Positions 8,890 through 17,042 of a DNA stretch of 64,000 nt are shown here, one piece after another. The position numbers were made by a program, and so were the translations under genes. The notes under the pieces were generated by a model that made no database searches, was not told the DNA's origin, and saw only the letters and a list, made by a program, of their open reading frames with translations. The stretch lies in contig CAZYHV010000003.1 in assembly GCA_964647485.1 (NCBI GenBank), positions 145,270 to 209,269 on the forward strand. The letters run 5' to 3'. Source of the stretch: FW021-bin31 sp964647485. GTDB taxonomy: Bacteria; Bacteroidota; Bacteroidia; Chitinophagales; Chitinophagaceae. How positions within the stretch are numbered: position 1 is the first letter of the stretch; every line of letters begins with the position of its first letter.

Positions 8890-9272
8890 TTGAAAGAAGC
8901 TAAAAATTATTTATCTTTAAATGACATAAATGCCTATAAAGAAGCTTTTGACCTGAGTAATATTGTTTGGGAAACCGTGACAAAATGGGATGCTTTTTCT
9001 AAGTCAACTGTCGGAAAACAATTTGTAAGAGCGGTTGATTCTGTTTCGGCTAATATTGCCGAAGGATTTGGAAGGTCTTCAAAAAAGGATAGAATCAGGT
9101 TTTATATTATTAGTCGGGGTTCTGTTATTGAATGTATTAATTGGTGTCAAAAAGCAAAGAAAGAAAATTATTGTCAGCGAAAGAATATGATATTATTCAG
9201 GCAGGGGTAAAAGATTTACCAAAATCAATCAACGGGCTAATTAAATATACAAGCCAAAAATTGAAAAAGTAA
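8890..9272 (+). pseudogene. Four-helix-bundle protein (23S rRNA intervening-sequence protein family), frameshifted
   Basis: The open frame begins with TTG at 8890 and reads VGKQFVRAVDSVSANIAEGFGR and RFYIISRGSVIECINW, the hallmark of the small four-helix-bundle family first found in 23S rRNA intervening sequences. After KAKKEN the frame ends in an aberrant tail (stop at 9210). A one-base shift at about 9166-9168 instead continues with LLSAKEYD, then LPKSINGLIKYTSQKLKK and a stop at 9272, exactly the expected family C-terminus. So one base is missing from a short A/T run, by mutation or sequencing error. The ORF separates sdhA from sdhB and is followed by a palindrome, which suggests insertion. 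Its function is unknown. Confidence 0.85.
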
Positions 9273-9291
9273 TGAAGACTAAGCCGTATAA

Positions 9292-9349
9292 CCTACCTTC
9301 GTTAAAGTTCCACTACACGTAAAGTTTCGTGAAATGTAGCTTTGGTAGG
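9292..9349. repeat. Nested inverted repeat after the four-helix-bundle ORF
   Basis: Outer arms CCTACC (9292-9297) and GGTAGG (9344-9349) enclose inner arms CTACACG (9313-9319) and CGTG...TGTAG (9328-9339). The structure lies between the broken ORF and sdhB, where no regulatory role is evident. It is probably the boundary of the inserted element. Confidence 0.6.
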
Positions 9350-9394
9350 CAGGCCATAAAACAATAAAACAATACAGCCATATAATCATAAACC

Positions 9395-10177
9395 ATGAAC
9401 TTAACATTAAAAGTCTGGAGACAAGAAAACGATAAGGATGAAGGTCATTTTGAGACCTATCCGGTTAAAGATATATCTGAGCACATGTCCTTTTTGGAGA
9501 TGTTTGATGTGTTGAATGAAAGGTTAATTAATGAGGGGAAAGATCCCATTGCTTTTGATCATGACTGCCGTGAAGGAATTTGTGGTATGTGTTCGATGTA
9601 TATCAATGGCAGAGCACATGGTCCGATGCCGGGCACAACAACTTGTCAACTTCACATGCGTCATTTTGACGATGGGGAAACGATTGTAGTCGAGCCTTGG
9701 CGTGCAGAAGCATTCCCTGTTGTTAAAGACTTGGTAGTAGATAGAAGTTCCTTTGATCACATTATTGAATCCGGAGGATATGTTTCTGCCAATACCGGGA
9801 GTGCAGTGGATGCCAATGCGATTCCTATTCCAAAGGAAGATGCTGATCAAGCTTTTGATGCAGCTACTTGTATTGGATGTGGAGCTTGTGTAGCCGCTTG
9901 CCCAAATTCTTCTGCAATGTTATTTGTTGGTGCTAAAATTTCACAATTAAGTCATCTTCCTCAGGGTATTCCTGAAAGGAAATCCAGAGTCGTTAATATG
10001 ATCTCTCAAATGAATGATGAGAAATTTGGTAGTTGTTCCAATGTAGGAGCCTGTGAAGCAGAATGTCCCAAAGAGATCTCTATTACCAATATTGCGAAAG
10101 CAAATTCCGAATATTTAAAAGCTGTTTTTTCTGCCGGAAAGTATGGGAAGTTGCACCATGTAGAGGAAGAGGAATAA
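9395..10177 (+). CDS. sdhB: Succinate dehydrogenase/fumarate reductase iron-sulfur subunit
   Basis: The 260-residue protein has all three cluster motifs: CREGICGMC...C for [2Fe-2S] near residues 55-90, CIGCGACVAACP near 159-170 for [4Fe-4S], and CSNVGACEAECPKEI near 210-225 for [3Fe-4S] with the last ligand. It carries electrons from SdhA flavin to the SdhC haems. The gene is separated from sdhA by 534 bases, because of the four-helix-bundle insertion. The 122 bases upstream of the ATG contain no clear promoter, so read-through from sdhCA is assumed. Confidence 0.97.
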   Translation: MNLTLKVWRQENDKDEGHFETYPVKDISEHMSFLEMFDVLNERLINEGKDPIAFDHDCREGICGMCSMYINGRAHGPMPGTTTCQLHMRHFDDGETIVVEPWRAEAFPVVKDLVVDRSSFDHIIESGGYVSANTGSAVDANAIPIPKEDADQAFDAATCIGCGACVAACPNSSAMLFVGAKISQLSHLPQGIPERKSRVVNMISQMNDEKFGSCSNVGACEAECPKEISITNIAKANSEYLKAVFSAGKYGKLHHVEEEE

Positions 10178-10186
10178 ATACGCTTC

Positions 10187-11923
10187 ATGACTTCCTTAAT
10201 GGATATTCAGGGGCTTAAAATTTCTTTCCAAAAAGGAGGTACACTTCGTCCTGTAGTAAAAGGAATCTCTTTCCGGATTCCTAAAGGAGATGTTGTTGGA
10301 ATTGTAGGAGAATCGGGATCGGGCAAATCTGTGACTGCACTTTCATTGATGAACCTTCTTCCTCCAGAACCTTATTGTGAGGTTAGAGGTAGCACTACTT
10401 TTCTTTTAGACAAAAAGAAAATTCACCTTTCTGAATTGCCTGAGGAAAGAATAAGACTATACCGAGGTCGGAGAATCAGCATGATTTTTCAGGAACCTAT
10501 GACTTCTTTGAATCCTGTCTTGACCTGTGGAGAGCAGATCTCAGAAACCTTAAGACTTCACCTTCATATTTCGCGTAAAGAAGCTAAAAAAAGAACCCTT
10601 CATTTTTTTGAACAAGTAAAGCTCAAAGATCCGGATCGTGCTTTTGAAAGTTACCCTCATCAATTGTCCGGTGGTCAGAAGCAAAGAGTGATGATTGCAT
10701 TAGCAATAAGTTGCGAACCGGTTTTGATGATTGCTGATGAGCCTACCACCGCTTTAGATGTTACGGTACAAAAATCTATTTTAAAATTATTAAAAGAATT
10801 ACAGTATGATCTTGGAATGAGTATGCTTTTTATTACGCATGACTTAGGAGTGATACGGGAAATAGCAGATCAGGTGTTGGTAATGTATCAAGGTCGCATC
10901 GTGGAGAAAGGAGCTGCCGAAAAAATCTTTATCAAACCGGAACATCCCTACACTAAAGGATTGCTGGCGAGTCGCCCGCCATTAGATAGAGAACTTGAAC
11001 GATTGCCGACAATGTCGGATTTTTTGAAAGGAAAAGAAAAGGGTACGTTTTCTCCTAAAAAAACTGAGATTGAAACAGTAGTAAAGCAGTTGAAGAGGAA
11101 GAAAAAAAAGGAAAGTATTACTTCAGGGGATTCTATTTTGAAATTGAAGAATGTAACAGTGCGATATCCCGGTAAGAAAAATTTTTTGGGGAAAATTTTG
11201 CAATGGACCACTGCTGTCAACCAAGTAAGCCTCGAAGTAAGAAAAGGAGAAGTTCTTGGGTTAGCAGGAGAGTCCGGTTGTGGAAAAACAACACTTAGTA
11301 GAGCTATTTTGCAATTAATTCAACCACAAAGCGGGGAAGTGTGGTTGCAGGGAATAGATTTATGCTCTCTTTCTATAAAGGAAATGCGTAAAATGCGTTC
11401 CAATATACAGTTGATTTTCCAAGATCCCTATTCGGCACTAAATCCTCGGCTCACGATCGGTCAGGCTATTCTTGAACCAATGAAATTACATAAGAAGGGA
11501 AAAAACCGGGTAGAACGAAAGGAGAAGGTCAAAACATTGCTCACTAAAGTAGGCTTATCACCGGATATTTTTAGTCATTATCCACACGAATTTTCCGGAG
11601 GGCAAAGACAACGAATATGTATTGCACGTACGTTGGCATTAGAACCTGAGTTTATTATTTTTGACGAGTCCGTATCGGCCCTTGATGTGAGTGTACAGGC
11701 ACAAGTTTTAAATCTTTTGTTGGATTTGAAGAAAGAATTTGAATTTAGTAGTATTTTTATTTCGCATGATTTATCGGTTGTGAAATTTATAAGCGATAGG
11801 GTTGCAATTATGAATAAAGGAAGAATAGAAGAAGTAAATACGACTTCTCAAATCTTTGAATCTCCTCAATCTCCTTATACTCAAAGGCTTATTCGGGCTA
11901 TTCCGAGTTCTCCAATAAAATGA
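10187..11923 (+). CDS. Peptide/nickel-type ABC transporter, two fused ATP-binding domains
   Basis: The 578-residue protein is two DppD/DppF-like ATPases in tandem. Domain 1 (about 5-260) has Walker A GESGSGKS, signature LSGGQKQR and Walker B LMIADEPTTALD. Domain 2 (about 315-575) has GESGCGKT, FSGGQRQR and FIIFDESVSALD. The oligopeptide C-terminal extension (PEHPYTKGLL, SPQSPYTQRLI) follows each. Such fusions (GsiA/YejF-like) energise dipeptide or oligopeptide import. No permease or binding protein is nearby. It starts 9 bases after sdhB and could be read from the same transcript. In domain 2, Walker B has ES in place of the usual EP, a mild change. Confidence 0.92.
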   Translation: MTSLMDIQGLKISFQKGGTLRPVVKGISFRIPKGDVVGIVGESGSGKSVTALSLMNLLPPEPYCEVRGSTTFLLDKKKIHLSELPEERIRLYRGRRISMIFQEPMTSLNPVLTCGEQISETLRLHLHISRKEAKKRTLHFFEQVKLKDPDRAFESYPHQLSGGQKQRVMIALAISCEPVLMIADEPTTALDVTVQKSILKLLKELQYDLGMSMLFITHDLGVIREIADQVLVMYQGRIVEKGAAEKIFIKPEHPYTKGLLASRPPLDRELERLPTMSDFLKGKEKGTFSPKKTEIETVVKQLKRKKKKESITSGDSILKLKNVTVRYPGKKNFLGKILQWTTAVNQVSLEVRKGEVLGLAGESGCGKTTLSRAILQLIQPQSGEVWLQGIDLCSLSIKEMRKMRSNIQLIFQDPYSALNPRLTIGQAILEPMKLHKKGKNRVERKEKVKTLLTKVGLSPDIFSHYPHEFSGGQRQRICIARTLALEPEFIIFDESVSALDVSVQAQVLNLLLDLKKEFEFSSIFISHDLSVVKFISDRVAIMNKGRIEEVNTTSQIFESPQSPYTQRLIRAIPSSPIK

Positions 11924-11991
11924 GGTAAAATCAGAATTTTCTCTATAGAGGATAAAGGAACAATAATATATGGAATTTAGATAAAAATTCA

Positions 11992-11999
11992 TACCTTTG
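11992..11999 (+). promoter_or_regulatory. -7 element of the queA promoter
   Basis: TACCTTTG matches the Bacteroidota -7 consensus TAnnTTTG, 23 bases before the queA start. No good TTTG lies at the expected -33 position, so only this half is supported. Confidence 0.55.
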
Positions 12000-12022
12000 C
12001 AGGCTTAAAACCTTACCTTTAG

Positions 12023-13072
12023 ATGAAATTATCCCAATTTAAATTTGACCTTCCCTTAAATTTAATTGCTCAACATCCCAGTAAGGAGCGTGATGAGTCG
12101 CGTTTGATGGTAGTTCACAAAGATAGTGGAAAAATTGAGCATAAGGTATTTAAGGATGTGAAGGATTATTTTGATGATCAGGATACGATTATTGTTAATA
12201 ATACCAGAGTATTTCCTGCACGATTACATGGCTGTAAAGAAAAAACAGGAGCTAAGATAGAAGTTTTTCTTTTACGCGAATTAAATATGAATACGCGTTT
12301 ATGGGATGTAATTGTTGATCCGGCAAGGAAAATCAGGGTGGGAAATAAGCTATTCTTCGGAGAAAACGAGGAATTAGTTGCAGAGGTTATTGACAATACC
12401 ACCTCTCGTGGTCGGACCATACGCTTTCTCAATGAGGGAACAGATGAGGAATATAAAGCCTTATTAAATAAATTAGGGGAGACTCCGCTTCCCGATTATA
12501 TAAAAAGAGAACCGGAAGCTGAAGATAAAGAACGGTACCAAACGGTATATGCCAAATATGAAGGCGCGGTTGCGGCTCCTACAGCCGGGTTACACTTTAC
12601 AGAATCTCTCATTAAACGTTTGGAAATCAAAGGAGTGAATTTTTCGGAATTGACCTTACACACCGGTTTGGGAACCTTTCGTCCTATTGAGGTGGAAGAT
12701 CTCAGCAAGCATAAGATGGATGCGGAATATTATGATATTCCTGAACGTTGTACCGAGATTGTAAATGAGGCTATTCAGAACAATAAACGCATTTGTGCTG
12801 TGGGTACGACGACCATGCGGGCTATTGAATCTTCGGTTACTTCCTCTAATTTGTTGCGACCGGATGAAGGTTGGACAAATTTGTTTATTCATCCTCCTTA
12901 TCAGTTTAGGATTGCCAATTGTATGATTACAAACTTTCACCTTCCGAAAACAAGTTTACTTATCATGGTGGCAGCCTTTGCAGGCTATGATTTGACGATG
13001 AAAGTTTATGAAGAAGCGATTAAGGAAAAGTATAACTTTTATAGCTACGGGGATGCTATGTTAATTATATAG
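12023..13072 (+). CDS. queA: S-adenosylmethionine:tRNA ribosyltransferase-isomerase
   Basis: The 349-residue protein of normal length starts MKLSQFKFDLPLNLIAQHP and keeps the family blocks DESRLMVV, FPARLHG, GAKIEVFLLRE, VAAPTAGLHFT, LHTGLGTFRP, GTTTMRAIES and the C-terminal NFHLPKTSLLIMVAAFAG. QueA transfers and rearranges the ribose of SAM onto preQ1 in the wobble position of GUN-decoding tRNAs, giving epoxyqueuosine. It has its own promoter element and sits where Bacteroidota usually carry secY or map, upstream of infA. Rearrangement of the ribosomal operon is therefore likely. Confidence 0.96.
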   Translation: MKLSQFKFDLPLNLIAQHPSKERDESRLMVVHKDSGKIEHKVFKDVKDYFDDQDTIIVNNTRVFPARLHGCKEKTGAKIEVFLLRELNMNTRLWDVIVDPARKIRVGNKLFFGENEELVAEVIDNTTSRGRTIRFLNEGTDEEYKALLNKLGETPLPDYIKREPEAEDKERYQTVYAKYEGAVAAPTAGLHFTESLIKRLEIKGVNFSELTLHTGLGTFRPIEVEDLSKHKMDAEYYDIPERCTEIVNEAIQNNKRICAVGTTTMRAIESSVTSSNLLRPDEGWTNLFIHPPYQFRIANCMITNFHLPKTSLLIMVAAFAGYDLTMKVYEEAIKEKYNFYSYGDAMLII

Positions 13073-13128
13073 TATGGCGTTATCGGAAAAACAGTTAAAA
13101 GAAAAATAAAATACCTTGACAAAGAAAG

Positions 13129-13159
13129 TTTTCTTTCTGAAAAAAAATATCTATCTTTG
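13129..13159 (+). promoter_or_regulatory. Promoter of the infA-rplQ operon
   Basis: TATCTTTG at 13152-13159 is a perfect -7 element. TTTT at 13129-13132 lies at the correct 19-base spacing as a weak -33 element. The transcript would start about 10-15 bases before the infA ATG (13177). It gives the translation and rpoA operon its own promoter after queA. Confidence 0.65.
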
Positions 13160-13176
13160 CACTCTTTTAGAATGTT

Positions 13177-13395
13177 ATGGCAAAACAACCACTCATAAAA
13201 CAGGACGGCGTAATTACAGAAGCACTTTCTAACGCGATGTTTCGTGTAAAATTAGAGAATGATCATGAAATTACAGCCACTATTTCCGGTAAAATGAGAA
13301 TGCATTACATTCGGATTTTACCCGGAGATAAAGTTAGTGTAGAAATGAGTCCGTATGATTTAAGTAGAGGACGCATTATTTATAGATACAAATAA
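13177..13395 (+). CDS. infA: Translation initiation factor IF-1
   Basis: The protein has the typical 72 residues and a single OB fold: QDGVITEALSNAMFRVKLEN, HEITATISGKMRMHYIRILPGDKV and SPYDLSRGRIIYRYK are near-invariant in the family. It binds the 30S A site and assists IF-2 and IF-3. It is first in the infA-rpmJ-rpsM-rpsK-rpsD-rpoA-rplQ cluster. Confidence 0.98.
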   Translation: MAKQPLIKQDGVITEALSNAMFRVKLENDHEITATISGKMRMHYIRILPGDKVSVEMSPYDLSRGRIIYRYK

Positions 13396-13413
13396 AACTA
13401 AAACGAAGATTAA

Positions 13414-13530
13414 ATGAAGGTTAGAGCATCAATTAAGAAACGTAGTAGCGATTGCCAGATTGTGCGTCGCAAAGGGAAGCTATATGTTATTAATAAGAAA
13501 AATCCTCGTTTTAAACAACGTCAGGGTTAA
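13414..13530 (+). CDS. rpmJ: Ribosomal protein L36 (zinc-less type)
   Basis: The small frame encodes 38 residues, MKVRASIKKRSSDCQIVRR to KNPRFKQRQG, the standard bL36 sequence between infA and rpsM. Only one Cys remains of the CxxC...C...H zinc site found in the other L36 form, so this is the zinc-independent C-minus type. It is 18 bases after infA and 32 before rpsM. Confidence 0.95.
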   Translation: MKVRASIKKRSSDCQIVRRKGKLYVINKKNPRFKQRQG

Positions 13531-13562
13531 ATTAATAATTATTAAATAAATTAGTATTATTT

Positions 13563-13943
13563 ATGGCACGTATAGCCGGAGTAGATCTTCCAAAAAACAA
13601 GAGAGGAGAAATTGGATTGACTTATATTTTTGGTATCGGTCGTTCTACCGCTCAGTATATCCTCGATAAGGCTGAAATTAGCTATGATAAAAAAGTAAGT
13701 GAATGGAATGATGATGAACTGTCTTCTATTCGTACAATTATCAATGATGAAATTAAGGTAGAAGGAGCGCTTCGTTCTGAAGTTCAAACGAACATTAAGC
13801 GCCTGCTTGATATTGCTTGCTACCGAGGTATTCGTCACAGAAAAGGATTGCCTTTAAGAGGACAACGTACACAAAAGAATTCCAGGACACGTAAGGGTAG
13901 AAGAAAGACCGTGGCTGGAAAGAAAAAAGCACCACGTAAGTAA
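13563..13943 (+). CDS. rpsM: Ribosomal protein S13
   Basis: The 126-residue protein has ARIAGVDLPKNKRGEIGLTYIFGIG at the start (helix-two-turn-helix) and RHRKGLPLRGQRTQKNSRTRKG in the tail that contacts tRNA and the 30S head. The lysine-rich end is normal. The ATG at 13563 follows rpmJ directly in the operon. Confidence 0.98.
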   Translation: MARIAGVDLPKNKRGEIGLTYIFGIGRSTAQYILDKAEISYDKKVSEWNDDELSSIRTIINDEIKVEGALRSEVQTNIKRLLDIACYRGIRHRKGLPLRGQRTQKNSRTRKGRRKTVAGKKKAPRK

Positions 13944-13975
13944 TTTGAATTTATTATTATTTTATAATTTAGACA

Positions 13976-14377
13976 ATGGCTAATAAACCAAAGAGATCCA
14001 GCGCAGCTTCTCGTAAAAGAAAAGTAAAAGTAGAAGCGAACGGAGATGTGCATATCACAGCTAGTTTCAATAATCTTATTGTTAGTATAACCAATAAGCA
14101 AGGACAAATTATTTCTTGGTCGTCTGCCGGTAAAATGGGATTCAGAGGATCTAAGAAAAATACGCCTTATGCTGCTCAAACTGCTGCACAAGATGCAGCT
14201 AAAGTCGCTACTGATGCAGGAATGAAACGTGCTGATGTATATGTGAAAGGACCGGGTTCGGGTAGAGAAAGTGCTATTCGTTCTATTGCCAATTCCGGTA
14301 TTGAAGTGAATGTCATCAAAGATATTACTCCATTACCTCACAATGGCTGCCGTCCTCCCAAAAGAAGAAGAGTGTAA
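13976..14377 (+). CDS. rpsK: Ribosomal protein S11
   Basis: The 133-residue protein of the 30S platform has GDVHITASFNNLIVSITN, SAGKMGFRGSKKNTPYAAQ, VKGPGSGRESAIRS and the closing DITPLPHNGCRPPKRRRV. All are diagnostic of uS11. It is 32 bases after rpsM. A 122-base gap before rpsD is rich in T tracts but no clear promoter is visible there. Confidence 0.98.
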   Translation: MANKPKRSSAASRKRKVKVEANGDVHITASFNNLIVSITNKQGQIISWSSAGKMGFRGSKKNTPYAAQTAAQDAAKVATDAGMKRADVYVKGPGSGRESAIRSIANSGIEVNVIKDITPLPHNGCRPPKRRRV

Positions 14378-14499
14378 GCAGAAGCATCTCTAGTAATTAT
14401 TTTTAACAAAGTTTATTTTTATTGATTGTGTGTGGGTATAGGATTTTGTTTTTAGATTTTTTAATAATCCTATATCGCAACTAAAAAATCTTTCAAACT

Positions 14500-15105
14500 A
14501 TGGCAAGGTATACAGGACCTAAAACCAGAATCTCTCGTAAATTTGGAGAGCCCATTCTTGGAAATGGGAAATATTTTAACAAAAATAGTAATCCTCCCGG
14601 ACAACATGGAGGAAAACGTCGTCGGAGACAACCCAGTGAATATTCTCTACAGCTCAGGGAAAAACAAAAAGCAAAATACACTTACGGGGTTTTAGAACGT
14701 CAGTTTAGAAAAACTTTTGAAGAAGCTTCCCGTTTAAAAGGGGCACCCGGTGAAAACCTGATGAAACTTTTAGAAGCTCGTTTGGATAATACCGTATTTC
14801 GTATGGGAGCTGCTCCTTCTCGTCCGGCTGCACGTCAGCTTGTTTCTCACAAACATATTACCGTCAATGGTGAAATCGTGAATGTTCCTTCTTATCGTTT
14901 AAAAGAGGGGGATGTTGTTGCTTTCAAACCGAAGACTTTTAACAATGAAACTTTGGTAGGTAGAGTGAAACCTCTTAATCCTAAATTTAATTGGCTAGAA
15001 TGGAATGATAATGAACTGAAAGGAACATTTCTGGCTTATCCTGAAAGAGAAAGTATACCTGAAAATATAAAAGAACAACTCATTGTAGAGTTGTATTCTA
15101 AATAA
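14500..15105 (+). CDS. rpsD: Ribosomal protein S4
   Basis: The 201-residue protein has the N-terminal ARYTGPKTRISRKFGEPI and a basic GQHGGKRRRRQPSEY region in place of the zinc cysteines. The S4 RNA-binding domain follows: RLDNTVFRMG, ARQLVSHKHITVNG, VPSYRLKEGDVV. It nucleates assembly of the 30S body and often represses its own operon. It is followed by rpoA, 76 bases on. Confidence 0.98.
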   Translation: MARYTGPKTRISRKFGEPILGNGKYFNKNSNPPGQHGGKRRRRQPSEYSLQLREKQKAKYTYGVLERQFRKTFEEASRLKGAPGENLMKLLEARLDNTVFRMGAAPSRPAARQLVSHKHITVNGEIVNVPSYRLKEGDVVAFKPKTFNNETLVGRVKPLNPKFNWLEWNDNELKGTFLAYPERESIPENIKEQLIVELYSK

Positions 15106-15181
15106 TAATTCAAAGAAGAGATATGATGGATCTCTTTTCATAAGAATGCATTTAATTTTCTAAAAAAACTTACATTGTCAA

Positions 15182-16180
15182 ATGGCCCTTTTAAATTTTC
15201 AAAAACCTGATAAAATAGCGCTTCAAAAAGAAACAGACTTTGAGGCCAAATTTGAATTTCGACCTCTAGAACCTGGTTATGGGGTGACTATTGGTAATGC
15301 TTTAAGACGTGTATTATTATCTTCTTTGGAAGGCTATGCCATAGATAGCATTAAGATAGAAGGCGCAGATCATGAGTTTTCTACTATTCGCGGCGTATCG
15401 GAAGATGTTACCGAGATTATTCTTAACCTAAAACAGGTTCGGTTTAAAAAGAAAGTAGAAGAAGATGTAAATAGTGAAAAACTTATTTTGTCCTTTAATA
15501 ATAAGACAGAATTTACTGCCGGAATGATCGAAAGTGCGACAAATACTTTTGAGATAATGAATCCGGATTTACACATTTGTACTTTGGATGAATCGGTGCA
15601 ATTTACCATGGAATTAAGTATCTCAAAAGGAAGAGGATATGTGCCTGCAGAGGAACATAATCATAAAGATAATGATACCCTTGGCTTTATTAAGATTGAT
15701 TCCATCTATACACCAATAAAAAAGGTACAATATAATGTTACCAATACACGTGTTGGACAGAAAACGGACTATGAAAAACTTCTTATAGAGGTGAATACCG
15801 ATGGTACGATTCATCCGGAAGAAGCTGTGAAAGAAGCGTCTCGTATTCTTATTCAACATTTGATGATTATTACGGATGAAAACATTAACCTTGATTTGGG
15901 AAAAGAGGAAGAAGAAGATGTTGTAGACGAAAAAACCTTACAGTTGAGGAAAGTCTTAAAGACTTCATTAGAAGATCTTGATTTAAGTGTTCGTGCCTTT
16001 AACTGCTTGAAAGCAGCGAAAATCAGTACATTGAGTGAATTGGTTCAGTATAGTGAAGATGAGTTAATGAAATTCCGTAATTTCGGACAAAAATCCCTCT
16101 CAGAAATTCAACAAGTTATAGCTGATCGTGGATTGCATTTTGGAATGGATGTTTCTAAGATTAATTTAGACGAAGATTAA
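15182..16180 (+). CDS. rpoA: RNA polymerase alpha subunit
   Basis: The 332-residue protein has the N-terminal dimerisation and assembly domain (RPLEPGYGVTIGNALRRVLLSSLEG, IEGADHEFSTIRGV) and the C-terminal helix-hairpin-helix domain from about 250 (LDLSVRAFNCLKAAKISTLSEL, LMKFRNFGQKSLSEIQ). This is full length. It forms the alpha dimer of RNA polymerase and contacts upstream DNA and activators. It is in the standard place between rpsD and rplQ. Confidence 0.98.
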   Translation: MALLNFQKPDKIALQKETDFEAKFEFRPLEPGYGVTIGNALRRVLLSSLEGYAIDSIKIEGADHEFSTIRGVSEDVTEIILNLKQVRFKKKVEEDVNSEKLILSFNNKTEFTAGMIESATNTFEIMNPDLHICTLDESVQFTMELSISKGRGYVPAEEHNHKDNDTLGFIKIDSIYTPIKKVQYNVTNTRVGQKTDYEKLLIEVNTDGTIHPEEAVKEASRILIQHLMIITDENINLDLGKEEEEDVVDEKTLQLRKVLKTSLEDLDLSVRAFNCLKAAKISTLSELVQYSEDELMKFRNFGQKSLSEIQQVIADRGLHFGMDVSKINLDED

Positions 16181-16205
16181 TAAAAGATTTTAAAAGTAGG
16201 ATGAT

Positions 16206-16952
16206 ATGCGTCATAAAGTAAAAAATAATCATTTAAGTAGGAAATCTGCTCATAGAAAGGCTTTGTTATCACATCTTTCTAGTGATTTGATTAAGAATAA
16301 AAGAATTGTAACCACATTAGCAAAGGCTAAGGCACTACGGATCTACGTAGAACCATTAATCACTAAATCTAAAACAAATACGACTCATAACCGAAGAATC
16401 GTTTTTAGAACGTTACAGGATAAAGAGGCAGTTGCGGAATTATTTGGTGATGTAAGTGCTAAAATTGGTAATAGACCAGGTGGTTATACTCGAATTATTA
16501 AGCTGGGAACTCGTCTTGGCGATTCTTCCGAAATGGCTTTGATTGAATTGGTGGATTATAATGACTTATATTCCAATACCAAAGAAAGTAAGCCTAAACG
16601 TAAGAGAACACGTAGAAGCGGTTCTCGTAAAAAGACTACTTCGGCTGCTGAATCTACGGAAGAGAAGAAAGAAAGTGAAGTAACAAATGAAGCTTCTGAA
16701 GCAAAGAGTGAAGTAAAAGACGAAAAGGAAGGAACTCAACAGGAAGAAAAGAAAGCTGAATCAGAAAAAGACCAGCAGGAAGAAGCCGAAGCAAGTGCTG
16801 CTACCGAACAAACTGGAGAAAAAGGAGATACTGAGGAGAAGAAGGAAGAAGAAAAAGAAGGATCCGCTGAAGATAAAACGGAAGCTTCTGCTGAGGAAAA
16901 AGAGAAAGATGCTCCTAAGGAAGAGGATGAAGATCAATCTTCCGAAAAATAG
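16206..16952 (+). CDS. rplQ: Ribosomal protein L17 with long acidic C-terminal extension
   Basis: Residues 1-120 are a normal bL17 (MRHKVKNNHLSRKSAHRKALLSHLSSDLI, TTLAKAKALRIYVEPLIT, RPGGYTRIIKLGTRLGD). From about residue 130, a basic KRKRTRRSGSRKK segment leads into about 100 residues made mostly of Glu, Lys, Ala and Ser without predicted fold. Extensions on L17 occur in Bacteroidota, but this one doubles the protein. It is presumably disordered and solvent-exposed near the exit tunnel. The gene ends the operon, just before the palindromic terminator. Confidence 0.95.
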   Translation: MRHKVKNNHLSRKSAHRKALLSHLSSDLIKNKRIVTTLAKAKALRIYVEPLITKSKTNTTHNRRIVFRTLQDKEAVAELFGDVSAKIGNRPGGYTRIIKLGTRLGDSSEMALIELVDYNDLYSNTKESKPKRKRTRRSGSRKKTTSAAESTEEKKESEVTNEASEAKSEVKDEKEGTQQEEKKAESEKDQQEEAEASAATEQTGEKGDTEEKKEEEKEGSAEDKTEASAEEKEKDAPKEEDEDQSSEK

Positions 16953-16970
16953 AATTTCTCCTTTTAAAGA

Positions 16971-17010
16971 ATAAAAAAAGACAGCGTTTTAAAACGCTGT
17001 CTTTTTTTAT
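16971..17010. terminator. Bidirectional intrinsic terminator
   Basis: A perfect 40-base palindrome centred at 16990/16991 has a GACAGCGTTTT stem flanked by A7 and T7. It ends both the rightward rplQ operon and the leftward M16 peptidase operon. Confidence 0.93.
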
Positions 17011-17042
17011 TTAAGACGGTATAAAAAAGAGACGCTTTTTTA

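Noticed and set aside
8890..9272. A 23S rRNA intervening sequence
   Set aside because: The ORF belongs to that family, but no rRNA is present; the site is between sdhA and sdhB.
16206..16952. Fusion of L17 with a separate functional domain
   Set aside because: The tail is low-complexity and acidic with no fold motif.
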